Positions 15,652-24,457 of a stretch of 64,000 nucleotides of DNA are shown in pieces. Below the pieces are notes generated by a model. The model saw only the letters and a list, made by a program, of their open reading frames with translations. It did no database searches and was not told where the DNA came from. The DNA is taken from positions 62,001 through 126,000 of the forward strand of contig NZ_JACIBY010000010.1 in assembly GCF_014195535.1 (NCBI RefSeq), given 5' to 3'. Source of the DNA: Runella defluvii. Its GTDB lineage: Bacteria; Bacteroidota; Bacteroidia; Cytophagales; Spirosomataceae. How positions within the stretch are numbered: position 1 is the stretch's first letter; each line of letters starts with the position of its first letter. Made by a program: the position numbers and the translations under genes.

Positions 15652-16740
15652 ATGAACCGTAGAACGTTTCTTCGCAATGTTTCAGTGGCTTCGTCGGTAC
15701 TCCCGTTAGCTTCTTCGGTAATTCCCTCACCGCCTGCTGCTAGAAAATTGGGGGTGGCCTTGGTGGGCTTAGGACGCTATGCCGAGTACATGGCCTATCA
15801 GGTGAAAGAAAGCCAGTACTGCGAATTTAGAGCACTTGTGACAGGCACGCCTTCAAAAGCCGAATCGTGGGGAAAGGAATACAATATTCCTGAAAAAAAC
15901 CGCTACAACTACACGAATTTCGACCAAATCAAGGACAACCCTGACGTTGATATAGTGTACATTATCTTACCCAATGCGATGCACAAAGAATTTGCGATTC
16001 GGGCGGCAAAAGCAAAGAAGCACGTGATTGTGGAAAAACCGATGGCACTTAATCCTGCCGAATGCGAAGAAATGATGAAAGCCTGTAAAGATAACAACGT
16101 ACAGCTCGCGGTGGGGTATCGACTTCATTTTGAGCCTTATAACCTTGAAATGAAACGGCTAGGGCAAGAGAAAGTATTTGGTTCAGTGCGAATTGTGGAG
16201 GCGTCACTGGGTTATTTTTCAGGTCAAGCGGGCGAATGGCGATTGAACAAAAAATTGGCGGGTGGCGGCCCTTTGATGAATTTGGGCGTGTACTGTATTC
16301 AGGCGGGGAGGTACATCACGGGCGAAGACCCTGTGGCCGTCACGGCTCAGTTTGGTCCTGTATTGCGTAAAGAACTTTTTTCCGAAGTGGAGGAGTCGAT
16401 TACGTGGCAAATGGAGTTCCCTAGTGGAGCGATTTGTACCTCAACCACCACTTGTGCAGCGGGTATCGACAGGCTGTATGCCAGTGCCGAACAAGGACAC
16501 TTTGAACTTAGCCCAGCGATTAGTTATGGGCCTTTTCGGGGGCGCTCTACCAAAGGAGAAATGGATTTTCCACAAATCAACCAACAAGCGGCTCAAATGA
16601 ATGCCATCGGGAAGCTATTGTTAGACAATCAGCCCATGCTTGACCATATCAGCGGCATTGAGGGCTGGAAAGACATGAAAGTGATTGAAGCTGTATATAA
16701 AGCGGCGCGTTCAGGGAATAAAGTAGGTATTAAGTGGTAA
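15652..16740 (+). CDS. Gfo/Idh/MocA-family oxidoreductase with Tat signal
   Basis: A 362-residue protein with a twin-arginine signal (NRRTFLRN at 2-9, followed by a hydrophobic stretch to about 25), so it is probably exported folded with its cofactor. The NAD(P)-binding Rossmann loop is GVALVGLGRY at about 34-43, and the family motif EKPMALNPAE lies at about 128-137. The C-terminal part has the GGGPLMNLGVYCIQAGRYI segment typical of the glucose-fructose oxidoreductase group. Such enzymes act on sugars or sugar derivatives; the substrate here cannot be predicted. It sits 13 bp after paralogue 3 and 60 bp before paralogue 4, a metabolic gene embedded in a transporter array. Co-transcription is likely; a functional link is unproven. 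Confidence 0.92.
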   Translation: MNRRTFLRNVSVASSVLPLASSVIPSPPAARKLGVALVGLGRYAEYMAYQVKESQYCEFRALVTGTPSKAESWGKEYNIPEKNRYNYTNFDQIKDNPDVDIVYIILPNAMHKEFAIRAAKAKKHVIVEKPMALNPAECEEMMKACKDNNVQLAVGYRLHFEPYNLEMKRLGQEKVFGSVRIVEASLGYFSGQAGEWRLNKKLAGGGPLMNLGVYCIQAGRYITGEDPVAVTAQFGPVLRKELFSEVEESITWQMEFPSGAICTSTTTCAAGIDRLYASAEQGHFELSPAISYGPFRGRSTKGEMDFPQINQQAAQMNAIGKLLLDNQPMLDHISGIEGWKDMKVIEAVYKAARSGNKVGIKW

Positions 16741-16800
16741 TACGCTACTGAAAGTTTTATGCATACATTACTTTTTCAAGGATAGCAAAACGACCTCAAG

Positions 16801-19164
16801 ATGCTACAAAATTACCTCAAAATAGCCTTTCGGAATCTCTGGAAAAACAAACTTTTTTCGTTTATCAACATCATGGGCTTGGGTCTGGCCATTCCGTTTG
16901 CGCTTTTGGCCTTGATGCACCTCCAAAGCACGTTTGAGTTTGATAATTTTCACCCTCATTCCGACCGCATTTACCGAATCTTAACCAACGAAGTCACCCG
17001 AGACGGAACCGTTACGAAGTATGCGTCATCGCCTTACTTGTTGTCGGACGAATTAAAAAACAACTACACCTACATCGAAAAAGCGACCAAAGTGGTGCGC
17101 GATTTTGGTTGGGAACTCAACACGCCTTTTAAATCGCTGCGGGTCAATACGTTGTACGTTGAGCCTACTTTCTTTGAGGTATTTGGTTTTACGTTGGCCA
17201 AAGGAAGTGTGCCCGTTGCTCCCAATACCTTGATATTGAGCGCAGAGGCTGCTAAAAAGTTTTTTGACAAGGCCAATCCCATCGGGCAAACATTGATGCA
17301 CGCTACCTACGGTGCCATGACGGTGACGGGGGTATTAAAACCCTTCAAAAAACAAACCCAGTTTCGGAGTGATGTCATGGTGTCGATGGCGACTTTTGAT
17401 AAAAAACGTCCCGATGCCAAACAAACTGCATCGTGGGGCACCTACGAAACCCATACGTTTGTGCGGCTCCAGCCCAATGCCGCGCCCAACGCTTTGGAGT
17501 CGGCACTGGGGGCGGTGGCCAAAAAGACCAACGTTAACCTTGTGGCGGCCAAAAAAAGCAATGTATTTCGTAAACAAGCATTGGCCGATATATCGCCAAG
17601 CGTCGAAGAGTTGCGCTACAACCCCTACGTGGATTCGATGCAGGACATTTACTTCAATTTTGGGATTCCGCTGATGATTTTGTTGCTGGCAGGGTTCAAT
17701 TATACCAACCTGACGTTGGCGCGGTCGTTGAGCCGTTCCAAAGAAGTGGGAGTCCGTAAAGTAATGGGCGCGATTCGGTTGCAGTTGGTGTTTCAGTTTA
17801 TTTGCGAGGCCGTCATCATTGCCTTTTTTGCCTTTGGCGTCGGGCTGGTGTTACTGTATTTGATGAAACAAAACTTACAGGTACAATGGCTGACCTGGGA
17901 GGTCGAAAACAGTACGCTGATTGGCGGAGTTTTTGTGGCTTTTACGTTGCTGGTGGGAGTAGTTGCGGGGGTATTACCTGCCCTAATTTTGTCAAAATTT
18001 CAGCCCGCTTTGGTGTTGAAAGGTGTTTTAGGGCCTGTATCGTTTGGAAAAATAAACTTCCGAAAAAGCCTGATTGTTGTTCAGTTTGTGGCAACGTTGG
18101 GCTTTATGTTTATGATTGGTCATTTGTACAATCAGTTTAGCTACATGGCGACTGAAAACGACAACTTCAACCGCAAAGGAATTTTTAACCTATCGTTGGC
18201 CGATCAGAACTACCGATTGTTGAAGGACGAAATCAGCAAACACAAAGACGTGGAAAAAGTAGGTCTTGTGTCGATGCCTTTTGGAAGTGTACCGTCGCAG
18301 CAAGTCATCAAGGTACACGAAAAAGAGGCAAATGTGCCGACCTATTATTACTCGGTGGACAGAAATTTCATTGAAAACATGAAGCTAACGCTGGTAGCGG
18401 GACAAAATTTGCCCGTGGCCTTAAACGATTCAGCGGGAAATTTTGTGCTGCTCAACGAAACGGGTGTGCGGCGTTTGCGGCTCGGTACGCCGCGCGAAGC
18501 CATTGGACAACAGGTGTTTCTCAATGGCGCAACTCCCTTGCAAGTAGTGGGGGTGGTCAAAGATTTTTGTCATTTTCATTACCAATACCAGAAAGAGTCG
18601 TTGGTGTTTCATTACAATCCTGCGCAGTTTTCGATGGTGTCGATAAAAATAAACCCACAAGCCAATCAAGAGGCGTTTTTGGCCGACATGAAAGCCCTTT
18701 GGAAAAAATACAGCCCTTACAAAGAATTGGGGTATTCGTGGTACGAGAAAGAACTGTACGACCGCTATTATCCCGCCGAAGACATGAAAATGATGGGCTT
18801 GGCGTCGGTCATTATCTTTGTGATTGCGTTGCTAGGCTTGTTGGGTATGGTGACTTACAGCACCGAAAAACGCTACAAAGAGATTGGCGTTCGTAAAGTG
18901 ATGGGTGCCAGTGTGTGGGAAATCGTTCGGATTTTGTCGTGGAGCTTTTTGAAACTGTTGTTCATCGCGGCGGTGGTCGCCTTGCCGATTGGGTTAGTCG
19001 AAAATATGTTTATGAATAAGATGTTCACCTTCTATGCGGGGCTAAATATTGGTTTGATGGGCCTATTCTTTGGCATTGTATTGGTGGTAGCCATTGGAGC
19101 GATTGCCTACTACGCTACCAGAGCGGCGTTGGTCAATCCTGTCGAATCCCTCCGAACAGAATAG
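16801..19164 (+). CDS. Duplicated FtsX/MacB-type ABC transporter permease (paralogue 4 of 16)
   Basis: 787 residues, same two-core plan but one of the more divergent members. The first FtsX signature is LSRSKEVGVRKVMGA (about 309-323) and the second is EKRYKEIGVRKVMGAS (about 689-704), where Tyr replaces the usual Thr; the tail is NPVESLRTE. TM1 starts at about 19 (FSFINIMGLGLAIPFALLAL). The second periplasmic domain has the common GVVKDFCHFHYQ segment, with Cys in place of the second half of the usual DFHF. It lies 60 bp after the oxidoreductase, with no clear promoter; an ATTACTTTTT stretch upstream only weakly resembles a -7 box. Gene 19229 follows 64 bp later. It has no ATPase domain. Confidence 0.94.
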   Translation: MLQNYLKIAFRNLWKNKLFSFINIMGLGLAIPFALLALMHLQSTFEFDNFHPHSDRIYRILTNEVTRDGTVTKYASSPYLLSDELKNNYTYIEKATKVVRDFGWELNTPFKSLRVNTLYVEPTFFEVFGFTLAKGSVPVAPNTLILSAEAAKKFFDKANPIGQTLMHATYGAMTVTGVLKPFKKQTQFRSDVMVSMATFDKKRPDAKQTASWGTYETHTFVRLQPNAAPNALESALGAVAKKTNVNLVAAKKSNVFRKQALADISPSVEELRYNPYVDSMQDIYFNFGIPLMILLLAGFNYTNLTLARSLSRSKEVGVRKVMGAIRLQLVFQFICEAVIIAFFAFGVGLVLLYLMKQNLQVQWLTWEVENSTLIGGVFVAFTLLVGVVAGVLPALILSKFQPALVLKGVLGPVSFGKINFRKSLIVVQFVATLGFMFMIGHLYNQFSYMATENDNFNRKGIFNLSLADQNYRLLKDEISKHKDVEKVGLVSMPFGSVPSQQVIKVHEKEANVPTYYYSVDRNFIENMKLTLVAGQNLPVALNDSAGNFVLLNETGVRRLRLGTPREAIGQQVFLNGATPLQVVGVVKDFCHFHYQYQKESLVFHYNPAQFSMVSIKINPQANQEAFLADMKALWKKYSPYKELGYSWYEKELYDRYYPAEDMKMMGLASVIIFVIALLGLLGMVTYSTEKRYKEIGVRKVMGASVWEIVRILSWSFLKLLFIAAVVALPIGLVENMFMNKMFTFYAGLNIGLMGLFFGIVLVVAIGAIAYYATRAALVNPVESLRTE

Positions 19165-19228
19165 TGAAGAGTTGTTCCAACCTTTTTGTGCTGAAAGGCG
19201 TCATCACTTCAAATAAACAGTCATAGCG

Positions 19229-19453
19229 ATGAAAAAATCAATATTTGTGGCGCTGGTACTTGCAGGATTGGTAGGCTGCCAAAAAGAAGAAATAGCAAGT
19301 GAGTGTGTAGAAAAGCCCAATAATGGCATGGTTTGCACAATGCAGTACGACCCCGTTTGTGGGTGCAACGGTAAAACCTACGGCAATGCCTGTATAGCGG
19401 GTACTGTTGGTATTACCAATTTCACCAAAGGCGAATGCGGTAAAAAAGACTAA
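19229..19453 (+). CDS. Kazal-type protease inhibitor domain lipoprotein
   Basis: A 74-residue lipoprotein precursor: [17 protein letters not shown] ends in a perfect lipobox (LVGC, Cys17). The mature part is a Kazal-like domain, with the sequence [18 protein letters not shown] followed by CIAG and a final Cys near 71, matching the PVCG-x-NGxTYxN-x-C core. Kazal domains inhibit serine proteases; Bacteroidota carry short lipoprotein versions whose targets are unknown. Asp or Met/Gln in the reactive-site region makes specificity unpredictable. It lies 64 bp after paralogue 4 and is followed by a strong hairpin with a T-run (19477-19502) that could end this transcript. Family call is good; inhibitory activity is an inference. 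Confidence 0.88.
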   Translation: MKKSIFVALVLAGLVGCQKEEIASECVEKPNNGMVCTMQYDPVCGCNGKTYGNACIAGTVGITNFTKGECGKKD

Positions 19454-19458
19454 GTAGT

Positions 19459-19495
19459 TGTCCACTCGCGTACGAAAAGTGTCCACATTCGGACA
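19459..19495 (+). promoter_or_regulatory. Paired GTCC boxes upstream of paralogue 5
   Basis: TGTCCACTCGCGTACG (19459) and TGTCCACATTCGGACA (19480) start 21 bp apart, the same arrangement as at 7345 and 33908. The TGGCAT element follows 54 bp later. The second box is embedded in a longer stem (AAAAGTGTCC / GGACACTTTT) with a T-run, so it may double as the terminator of the Kazal gene. Confidence 0.5.
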
Positions 19496-19502
19496 CTTTT
19501 TT
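19477..19502 (+). terminator. Probable intrinsic terminator after the Kazal lipoprotein gene
   Basis: AAAAGTGTCC, a six-base loop (ACATTC), then GGACACTTTT running into more T residues: a 10-bp stem with a U-tract, 24 bp after the stop. It coincides with the second GTCC box, so the site may serve both as terminator and as regulator-binding site. Confidence 0.55.
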
Positions 19503-19548
19503 GTTTTTATGGAGTTGTAATTGATTGTTATTTAGTGAGTTAGTGGGC

Positions 19549-19563
19549 TGGCATAGCTTTGGG
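19549..19563 (+). promoter_or_regulatory. Sigma-54-like promoter element (degenerate -12)
   Basis: TGGCATAGCTTTGGG carries the -24 TGGCA half of a sigma-54 promoter. The -12 part reads TTTGG and is shifted one base from the ideal spacing. It is supported mainly by its conserved position, 54 bp after paired GTCC boxes, as at the first permease. Confidence 0.35.
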
Positions 19564-19626
19564 AGAACAAATAACAACATTCATACAGCCTTTCATTCAT
19601 TTATAAGTACAGTAAAGAAAATAGAG

Positions 19627-19666
19627 CAGAAAAGTGTCGTCGTTGCGGCACTTTTCTGCATTTTTT
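19627..19666 (+). terminator. Strong intrinsic terminator-like hairpin in the leader of paralogue 5
   Basis: CAGAAAAGTGTCG and CGGCACTTTTCTG pair over 13 bp (one T-G wobble) around the loop TCGTTG, followed by CATTTTTT. It lies after the candidate promoter element at 19549 and only about 31 bp before the ATG at 19697. That position fits an attenuator controlling entry into paralogues 5 and 6, or the end of upstream transcripts with a promoter closer to the gene. Confidence 0.6.
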
Positions 19667-19696
19667 ATTGGCCACCTTTTCTACTTTCTCAAACGT

Positions 19697-22039
19697 ATGA
19701 TTTTCAATTTCTTCAAAATTGCCCTTCGTAACCTCAGACGTCATGCACTGTACGGAAGCATTAACATCGTTGGGCTGTCGATAGGACTAGCTGCCTGTGC
19801 TTTGATGGCAATGTATGTTCGGCATGAGTTGAGCTACGACGTTTTTCACCAAAAAGCCCAGCGGATTTTGCGGGTTACGTCTCATTTAAAGACCCCCGAA
19901 GCCCCGATGGAGTTGGCCAATACGCCCAATATCTTGGCTCCTTTTTTGAATCGAAATTATCCTGAAGTAGAAAAAGCCGTTCGGTTTCAGTCGATGGCGG
20001 CTACGTTTAGCCAAGGCACCAAATTATACAACGAGTCAGACGTATATTATGCCGATGCCTCGGTTTTTGACGTGTTTACCTTTCCGCTGGTAGCAGGAGA
20101 GGCCCGTCAAGCCCTGACCCAACCTCAGACCGTTGTACTTACGGAGACATTGGCCAAAAAATACTTTGGTACTACTGATGTGTTGGGAAAAACCGTACAA
20201 ATCAACAAGCAGCCTTATCAGATTACGGGCGTGATGGCGGAGTTACCGACCAATACCGATTTAAAAATCCGCGCGCTTCTTTCTCACGATTTTGACAAGG
20301 GAAACTCTTGGATTGAGGACCTTTCTGCTTATACGTTTGTCTTATTCCGTGGAAAGCCCGATAACGCCGCTTTTGAGAAAAAAATGGCCGCCATCAGTCG
20401 GCGCTATATCCAGCCCGAATTGACAAAAATGGATTCGGAAGACTATTCGCTGGAGTTTCGAGCGGAGGCGCTGACCGATGTCCATTACAGCCAAGGCAAG
20501 TTGGAAGATACCCCCAAAGGCAACAAACAATACGGGTACTTATTCTCTTTTTTGGCCGTGTTTGTCTTGGTGATTGCCTTACTCAATTACATCAGTCTTC
20601 TGACGGCCCGAGCGACCGAACGCGCCAAAGAAGTGGGCGTCAGGAAAGCCAACGGAGCGCTGCGTTCTCAGTTGATTTGGCAGTTTTTGTTTGAATCACT
20701 GCTGATTAGTAGCTTCTCGGTCGTAATTGGCCTTGTGATTTTGCAGCTGGTTATTCCTTTGATGAATGATTTACTCCAAACTCAATTTCAAATGACGGGT
20801 ATGGAACTGGGCGTATGGGCGGCCGTTGGGCTGCTTATCACTACCTTACTCGGAGGGTTGTATCCTGCTTTTGTGCTTTCGGCTTTTCGCCCTGCCGAGG
20901 CATTGCGCGGAGGAGTGCATCAAGCGAGCGGCGGTTTTCAACTGCGACAAACAATCACCGTTTTTCAGTTTATGCTGGCCGTTGGGATGATTGCGGGCGT
21001 GTTGGTGATGTACAAACAAATGGATTTTCTGCAAAACCATTCGTTGGGTTTTAACAAAAATAAGGTACTGACGATACAACTCCCCGCCGATTCGTTGGCT
21101 CAGATGAAAGGATACGCGCTGGCGGCTAGTTTGAAAAAATATCCCGCTATTTCTGAAATTACGGCGGGGTCGGGGTTTGAACCTGCGTCGTTGGCTTCGA
21201 CCGATTTTACTGTCAATGGCAAAGCAAGAGAGGTGATGACCCTGTTCTTTTTTGTTGATGACCATTATCTTCCTACGCTTGAACTTAAATTAGCCCAAGG
21301 CCGCAATTTTTCATCTGCCCATCCTTCGGACAAACGAAGCGGTTTTATTGTCAACGAGGCTTTTGTAAAAATGAGCGGTTGGAAACAGCCGATTGGGCAA
21401 CCAATAGAAGGTGTGAATAAAAAAGGAACGGTGATTGGGGTGGTCAAAAACTTCCATTTTAAATCGTTGCACAATTTGGTAGAGCCCATGGCGATGGTTT
21501 GGAACGTTAATCCACCCAATACACTGATGCTCAAAACCAGCCCCGAACAACTGCCTTTGCTCCGCGCCGTTTGGCAAAAGCACTATCCTTTTGAGCCGTT
21601 TGAGTATTCATTTTTGGACAGCACCCTCGAAAAAGAATACCAAAAAGACCGCCTTACGATGACGTTGTTCAATGCCTTTGCGTTCCTTACGATTTTTGTG
21701 TCGTGTTTGGGGTTGTTTAGTTTGGTCACTTTTTCGACCGAACTACGCACCAAAGAAATTGGCATCCGAAAAGTGTTGGGTGCGTCGGTAGTGGGTATTT
21801 TAACGCTTTTGTCAAAAGACTTTTTAAAATTGGTGGCCTTGGCCATTGTGATTGCCTCGCCGTTGGCCTACTATGCCTTGAATCGGTGGTTGGAGTCATT
21901 TGCCTATCACATCACCATCAGTGGGTGGACGTTTGTGTGGGTAAGCCTGATTGCCATTGTCATTGCGTTGGTCACCATTAGTTTTCAATCGGTCAAAGCC
22001 GCTTTAGTAAACCCTGTGAAATCGTTAAAATCCGAATAG
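19697..22039 (+). CDS. Duplicated FtsX/MacB-type ABC transporter permease (paralogue 5 of 16)
   Basis: I start at the ATG at 19697 (780 residues, MIFNFFKIALRNLRRH), the conserved N-terminus of the family; an earlier in-frame start at 19634 would run through the terminator-like hairpin. TM1 is near 21-42. The first periplasmic domain is short. FtsX signatures are ERAKEVGVRKANGA (about 306-320) and ELRTKEIGIRKVLGAS (about 682-697); the tail is NPVKSLKSE. The next permease begins 2 bp after its stop, so the two are translationally linked. The leader holds paired GTCC boxes, a TGGCAT element and a probable attenuator. No ATP-binding domain. Substrate unknown. Confidence 0.95.
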   Translation: MIFNFFKIALRNLRRHALYGSINIVGLSIGLAACALMAMYVRHELSYDVFHQKAQRILRVTSHLKTPEAPMELANTPNILAPFLNRNYPEVEKAVRFQSMAATFSQGTKLYNESDVYYADASVFDVFTFPLVAGEARQALTQPQTVVLTETLAKKYFGTTDVLGKTVQINKQPYQITGVMAELPTNTDLKIRALLSHDFDKGNSWIEDLSAYTFVLFRGKPDNAAFEKKMAAISRRYIQPELTKMDSEDYSLEFRAEALTDVHYSQGKLEDTPKGNKQYGYLFSFLAVFVLVIALLNYISLLTARATERAKEVGVRKANGALRSQLIWQFLFESLLISSFSVVIGLVILQLVIPLMNDLLQTQFQMTGMELGVWAAVGLLITTLLGGLYPAFVLSAFRPAEALRGGVHQASGGFQLRQTITVFQFMLAVGMIAGVLVMYKQMDFLQNHSLGFNKNKVLTIQLPADSLAQMKGYALAASLKKYPAISEITAGSGFEPASLASTDFTVNGKAREVMTLFFFVDDHYLPTLELKLAQGRNFSSAHPSDKRSGFIVNEAFVKMSGWKQPIGQPIEGVNKKGTVIGVVKNFHFKSLHNLVEPMAMVWNVNPPNTLMLKTSPEQLPLLRAVWQKHYPFEPFEYSFLDSTLEKEYQKDRLTMTLFNAFAFLTIFVSCLGLFSLVTFSTELRTKEIGIRKVLGASVVGILTLLSKDFLKLVALAIVIASPLAYYALNRWLESFAYHITISGWTFVWVSLIAIVIALVTISFQSVKAALVNPVKSLKSE

Positions 22040-22041
22040 CT

Positions 22042-24450
22042 ATGTTTCAGAATTACCTAAAAACAACCCTGAGAAACCTCTGGAAACACAAGTCGTTTAC
22101 GCTTATCAATGTTTTTGGTTTGGCCGCAGGCTTGACGGCTTGCATGTTGATTGTGTTGTACATTCAGCACGAGTTGAGTTTTGACCAATTCCACCAAAAA
22201 AAGCAGCAAATTGTTCGTACTGTAATGCACTATAGCATTGAAGGAACGGCCAATAAAACGGTGATGACGGGAACGAAAGTAGGGCCTGCGTTGAAACGTG
22301 ATTTTGCCGAAATTGAACAGTTTGTACGCGTAGCTGACCCCGCCTTTTCTCAGCAGAAAGTGGTCATAAAAAAAGGAGAACAACAGTTTAATGAATCTCG
22401 CTTTTTGTGGGCCGATTCTACGTTTTTTGAGGTATTCTCGTTTTCGTTGTTGAAAGGCGACGCGGCAACGGCTCTGAACGGTACCAACAAAGTGGTGGTG
22501 ACGGAAGCGATGGCGCGCAAGTATTTTGGGAATGAAAACCCCATCGGCCAAATCCTGCGGTTAGAAGATCGCGTGGATTATACCGTAACGGGCGTTGCGG
22601 CCAATGCGCCCTCCAATTCGCAGCTTCAGTTTGATTTTATTGCGTCGTTTATGTCGCTCTCAGCCGCCAAAACCGAGACGTGGTGGAATGCCAATTATGT
22701 TACCTACTTCTTGTTGAAACCTGCTACTTCGGCGGCGCAGCTTCAGGCCAAATTGCCTGTCTATATGCGTAAGCAGTCGGCAGAAACTGAAATGACGGGA
22801 AAAAACTTTGTCACGTATTTATTGGAACCCTTGACGGACGTTCATCTTCGGTCGGAGGCCGAAGGCGGCATTATTGCTTCAGGTGATATTCGCTACATTT
22901 ATATTTTCTCGGCGATTGCGTTGCTCATTTTGATTATTGCAACCACCAACTACATGAATCTTACAACGGCCCGCGCAACGGAGCGTGCCAAAGAAGTGGG
23001 GGTTCGGAAAGTGATGGGAGCAGTACGTGGGCAATTGTTTTGGCAATTTTTGGGCGAATCAATGGTGGTGACGCTGGTGGCTTTGCTGCTCAGTATCGTG
23101 CTGACAGTGGTGTTATTGCCTGTATTTAATACCCTGTCCGAACGCGAACTGACTTTGCAACTACTACTTCAACCCGCAGGAATAGGGGCGTTGGTAGGGG
23201 CGTGGTTGGTTGTCAGTTGCATTGCGGGGAGTTACCCATCGGTGGCGTTGTCGTATTTTCAACCTATTAAAGTGCTAAAAGGCGCATTTAAGAATACGGC
23301 GTCGGGTTTGGCTCTGCGTAAGTCGTTGATTGTGTTGCAGTTTATGATTTCGGTGTTTTTGGTGATTGGAACGTTGGTGGTTAAGAATCAACTGCATTTT
23401 ATTCAAAACACAAAGCTGGGGTACGACAAACAACACGTAATTGCGCTCACAACCGACGAGCGAACTAACAAAAATTTGCCTGCCTTGAAGAACGAACTGC
23501 GGCAAAATCCGAATGTAAAAAGTATTTCGCTGGCCTACGAAACTCCCACGTTTATTAAGTGGGGCGATGGGCTTGAAACGGTGGGAACGGCGACGCCTGT
23601 GCAAAAAATGATTACCGCATTTCCCTGTGATGAAGACATGGCCGAAACGCTCAATTTGGAGTTGGTTGCAGGAAATGATTTGTCATCAGAAGATCTAGAA
23701 CGGCTCAAAGGCAAAGACGAAAGCCAAGCCGATTACCGCTTTTTGCTGAACGAGACGATGATAAAGCAATTGGGCTGGAAGCCTGCCGAAGCGATTGGTA
23801 AAAAAGTACGTGTGGGAGGCCGAACGGGCGAAGTCAAAGGCATTGTTCGGGATTTCCATTTTGCCTCAATGAAACAACCGATTGGCCCGTTGGTGATTTT
23901 TCCAGTCACTTGGGGGAATGTGTTGTTGGTCAAGTTGACGGGAAATAATCTGCCACAAACATTGACGTTTTTGGAAAACAAATGGAAAACGTTTGCGCCA
24001 CATCGTCCGTTTACCTACACGTTTTTAAACGACGAATACAACCAAATGTACGCCAACGAAAATCGTATCAATCAGGTGTTTACGTATTTTTCTGCCTTGG
24101 CCGTTTTGTTGGCTTGTTTAGGACTGTTGGGTTTGTCGGCCTACGTCACGGCACAGCGTACCAAAGAAATTGGAATCCGCAAAGTGCTTGGCGCATCCAC
24201 CGTTAGTATTACAACGCTTTTATCTGCCGATTTTCTGAAATTAGTCTTGGTAGCCATCCTTATTGCTTCGCCCTTGGCATGGTATGCGATGACCTACTGG
24301 CTCAATGATTTTGCGTACCGAATTGAGATAGAATGGTGGGTGTTTGTGGTAGCTGGGCTTACGGCTGTTGGTATTGCGTTGGTAACAGTAAGTACGCAGT
24401 CGATCAAAGCGGCCTTAATGAATCCTGTAAAATCGTTGAAATCGGAATAA
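22042..24450 (+). CDS. Duplicated FtsX/MacB-type ABC transporter permease (paralogue 6 of 16)
   Basis: 802 residues starting 2 bp after the stop of paralogue 5. TM1 near 20-42 (FTLINVFGLAAGLTACMLIV). First FtsX signature ERAKEVGVRKVMGA (about 314-328), second QRTKEIGIRKVLGAS (about 705-719), tail NPVKSLKSE. The second periplasmic domain has an insertion rich in charged residues (SSEDLERLKGKDESQADYR) before the conserved LNETMIKQLGW strand. It is the last gene of the first array: its stop is only 7 bp from the stop of the convergent metallopeptidase gene of the restriction island, with no terminator between them that I can see. No ATPase domain. Confidence 0.95.
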   Translation: MFQNYLKTTLRNLWKHKSFTLINVFGLAAGLTACMLIVLYIQHELSFDQFHQKKQQIVRTVMHYSIEGTANKTVMTGTKVGPALKRDFAEIEQFVRVADPAFSQQKVVIKKGEQQFNESRFLWADSTFFEVFSFSLLKGDAATALNGTNKVVVTEAMARKYFGNENPIGQILRLEDRVDYTVTGVAANAPSNSQLQFDFIASFMSLSAAKTETWWNANYVTYFLLKPATSAAQLQAKLPVYMRKQSAETEMTGKNFVTYLLEPLTDVHLRSEAEGGIIASGDIRYIYIFSAIALLILIIATTNYMNLTTARATERAKEVGVRKVMGAVRGQLFWQFLGESMVVTLVALLLSIVLTVVLLPVFNTLSERELTLQLLLQPAGIGALVGAWLVVSCIAGSYPSVALSYFQPIKVLKGAFKNTASGLALRKSLIVLQFMISVFLVIGTLVVKNQLHFIQNTKLGYDKQHVIALTTDERTNKNLPALKNELRQNPNVKSISLAYETPTFIKWGDGLETVGTATPVQKMITAFPCDEDMAETLNLELVAGNDLSSEDLERLKGKDESQADYRFLLNETMIKQLGWKPAEAIGKKVRVGGRTGEVKGIVRDFHFASMKQPIGPLVIFPVTWGNVLLVKLTGNNLPQTLTFLENKWKTFAPHRPFTYTFLNDEYNQMYANENRINQVFTYFSALAVLLACLGLLGLSAYVTAQRTKEIGIRKVLGASTVSITTLLSADFLKLVLVAILIASPLAWYAMTYWLNDFAYRIEIEWWVFVVAGLTAVGIALVTVSTQSIKAALMNPVKSLKSE

Positions 24451-24457
24451 GGAGTTC

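Noticed and set aside
15652-16740. Inositol dehydrogenase or another specific enzyme name for the oxidoreductase
   Set aside because: Only the family motifs can be read; substrate specificity is not visible, so no specific name is justified.
16741-16800. Promoter with TACTTTTT before paralogue 4
   Set aside because: The last base of the -7 box is wrong and no -33 partner is at the right distance; too weak to list.
19634-19696. N-terminal extension of paralogue 5
   Set aside because: The extra residues overlap the terminator-like hairpin and T-run; the conserved family N-terminus starts at 19697.
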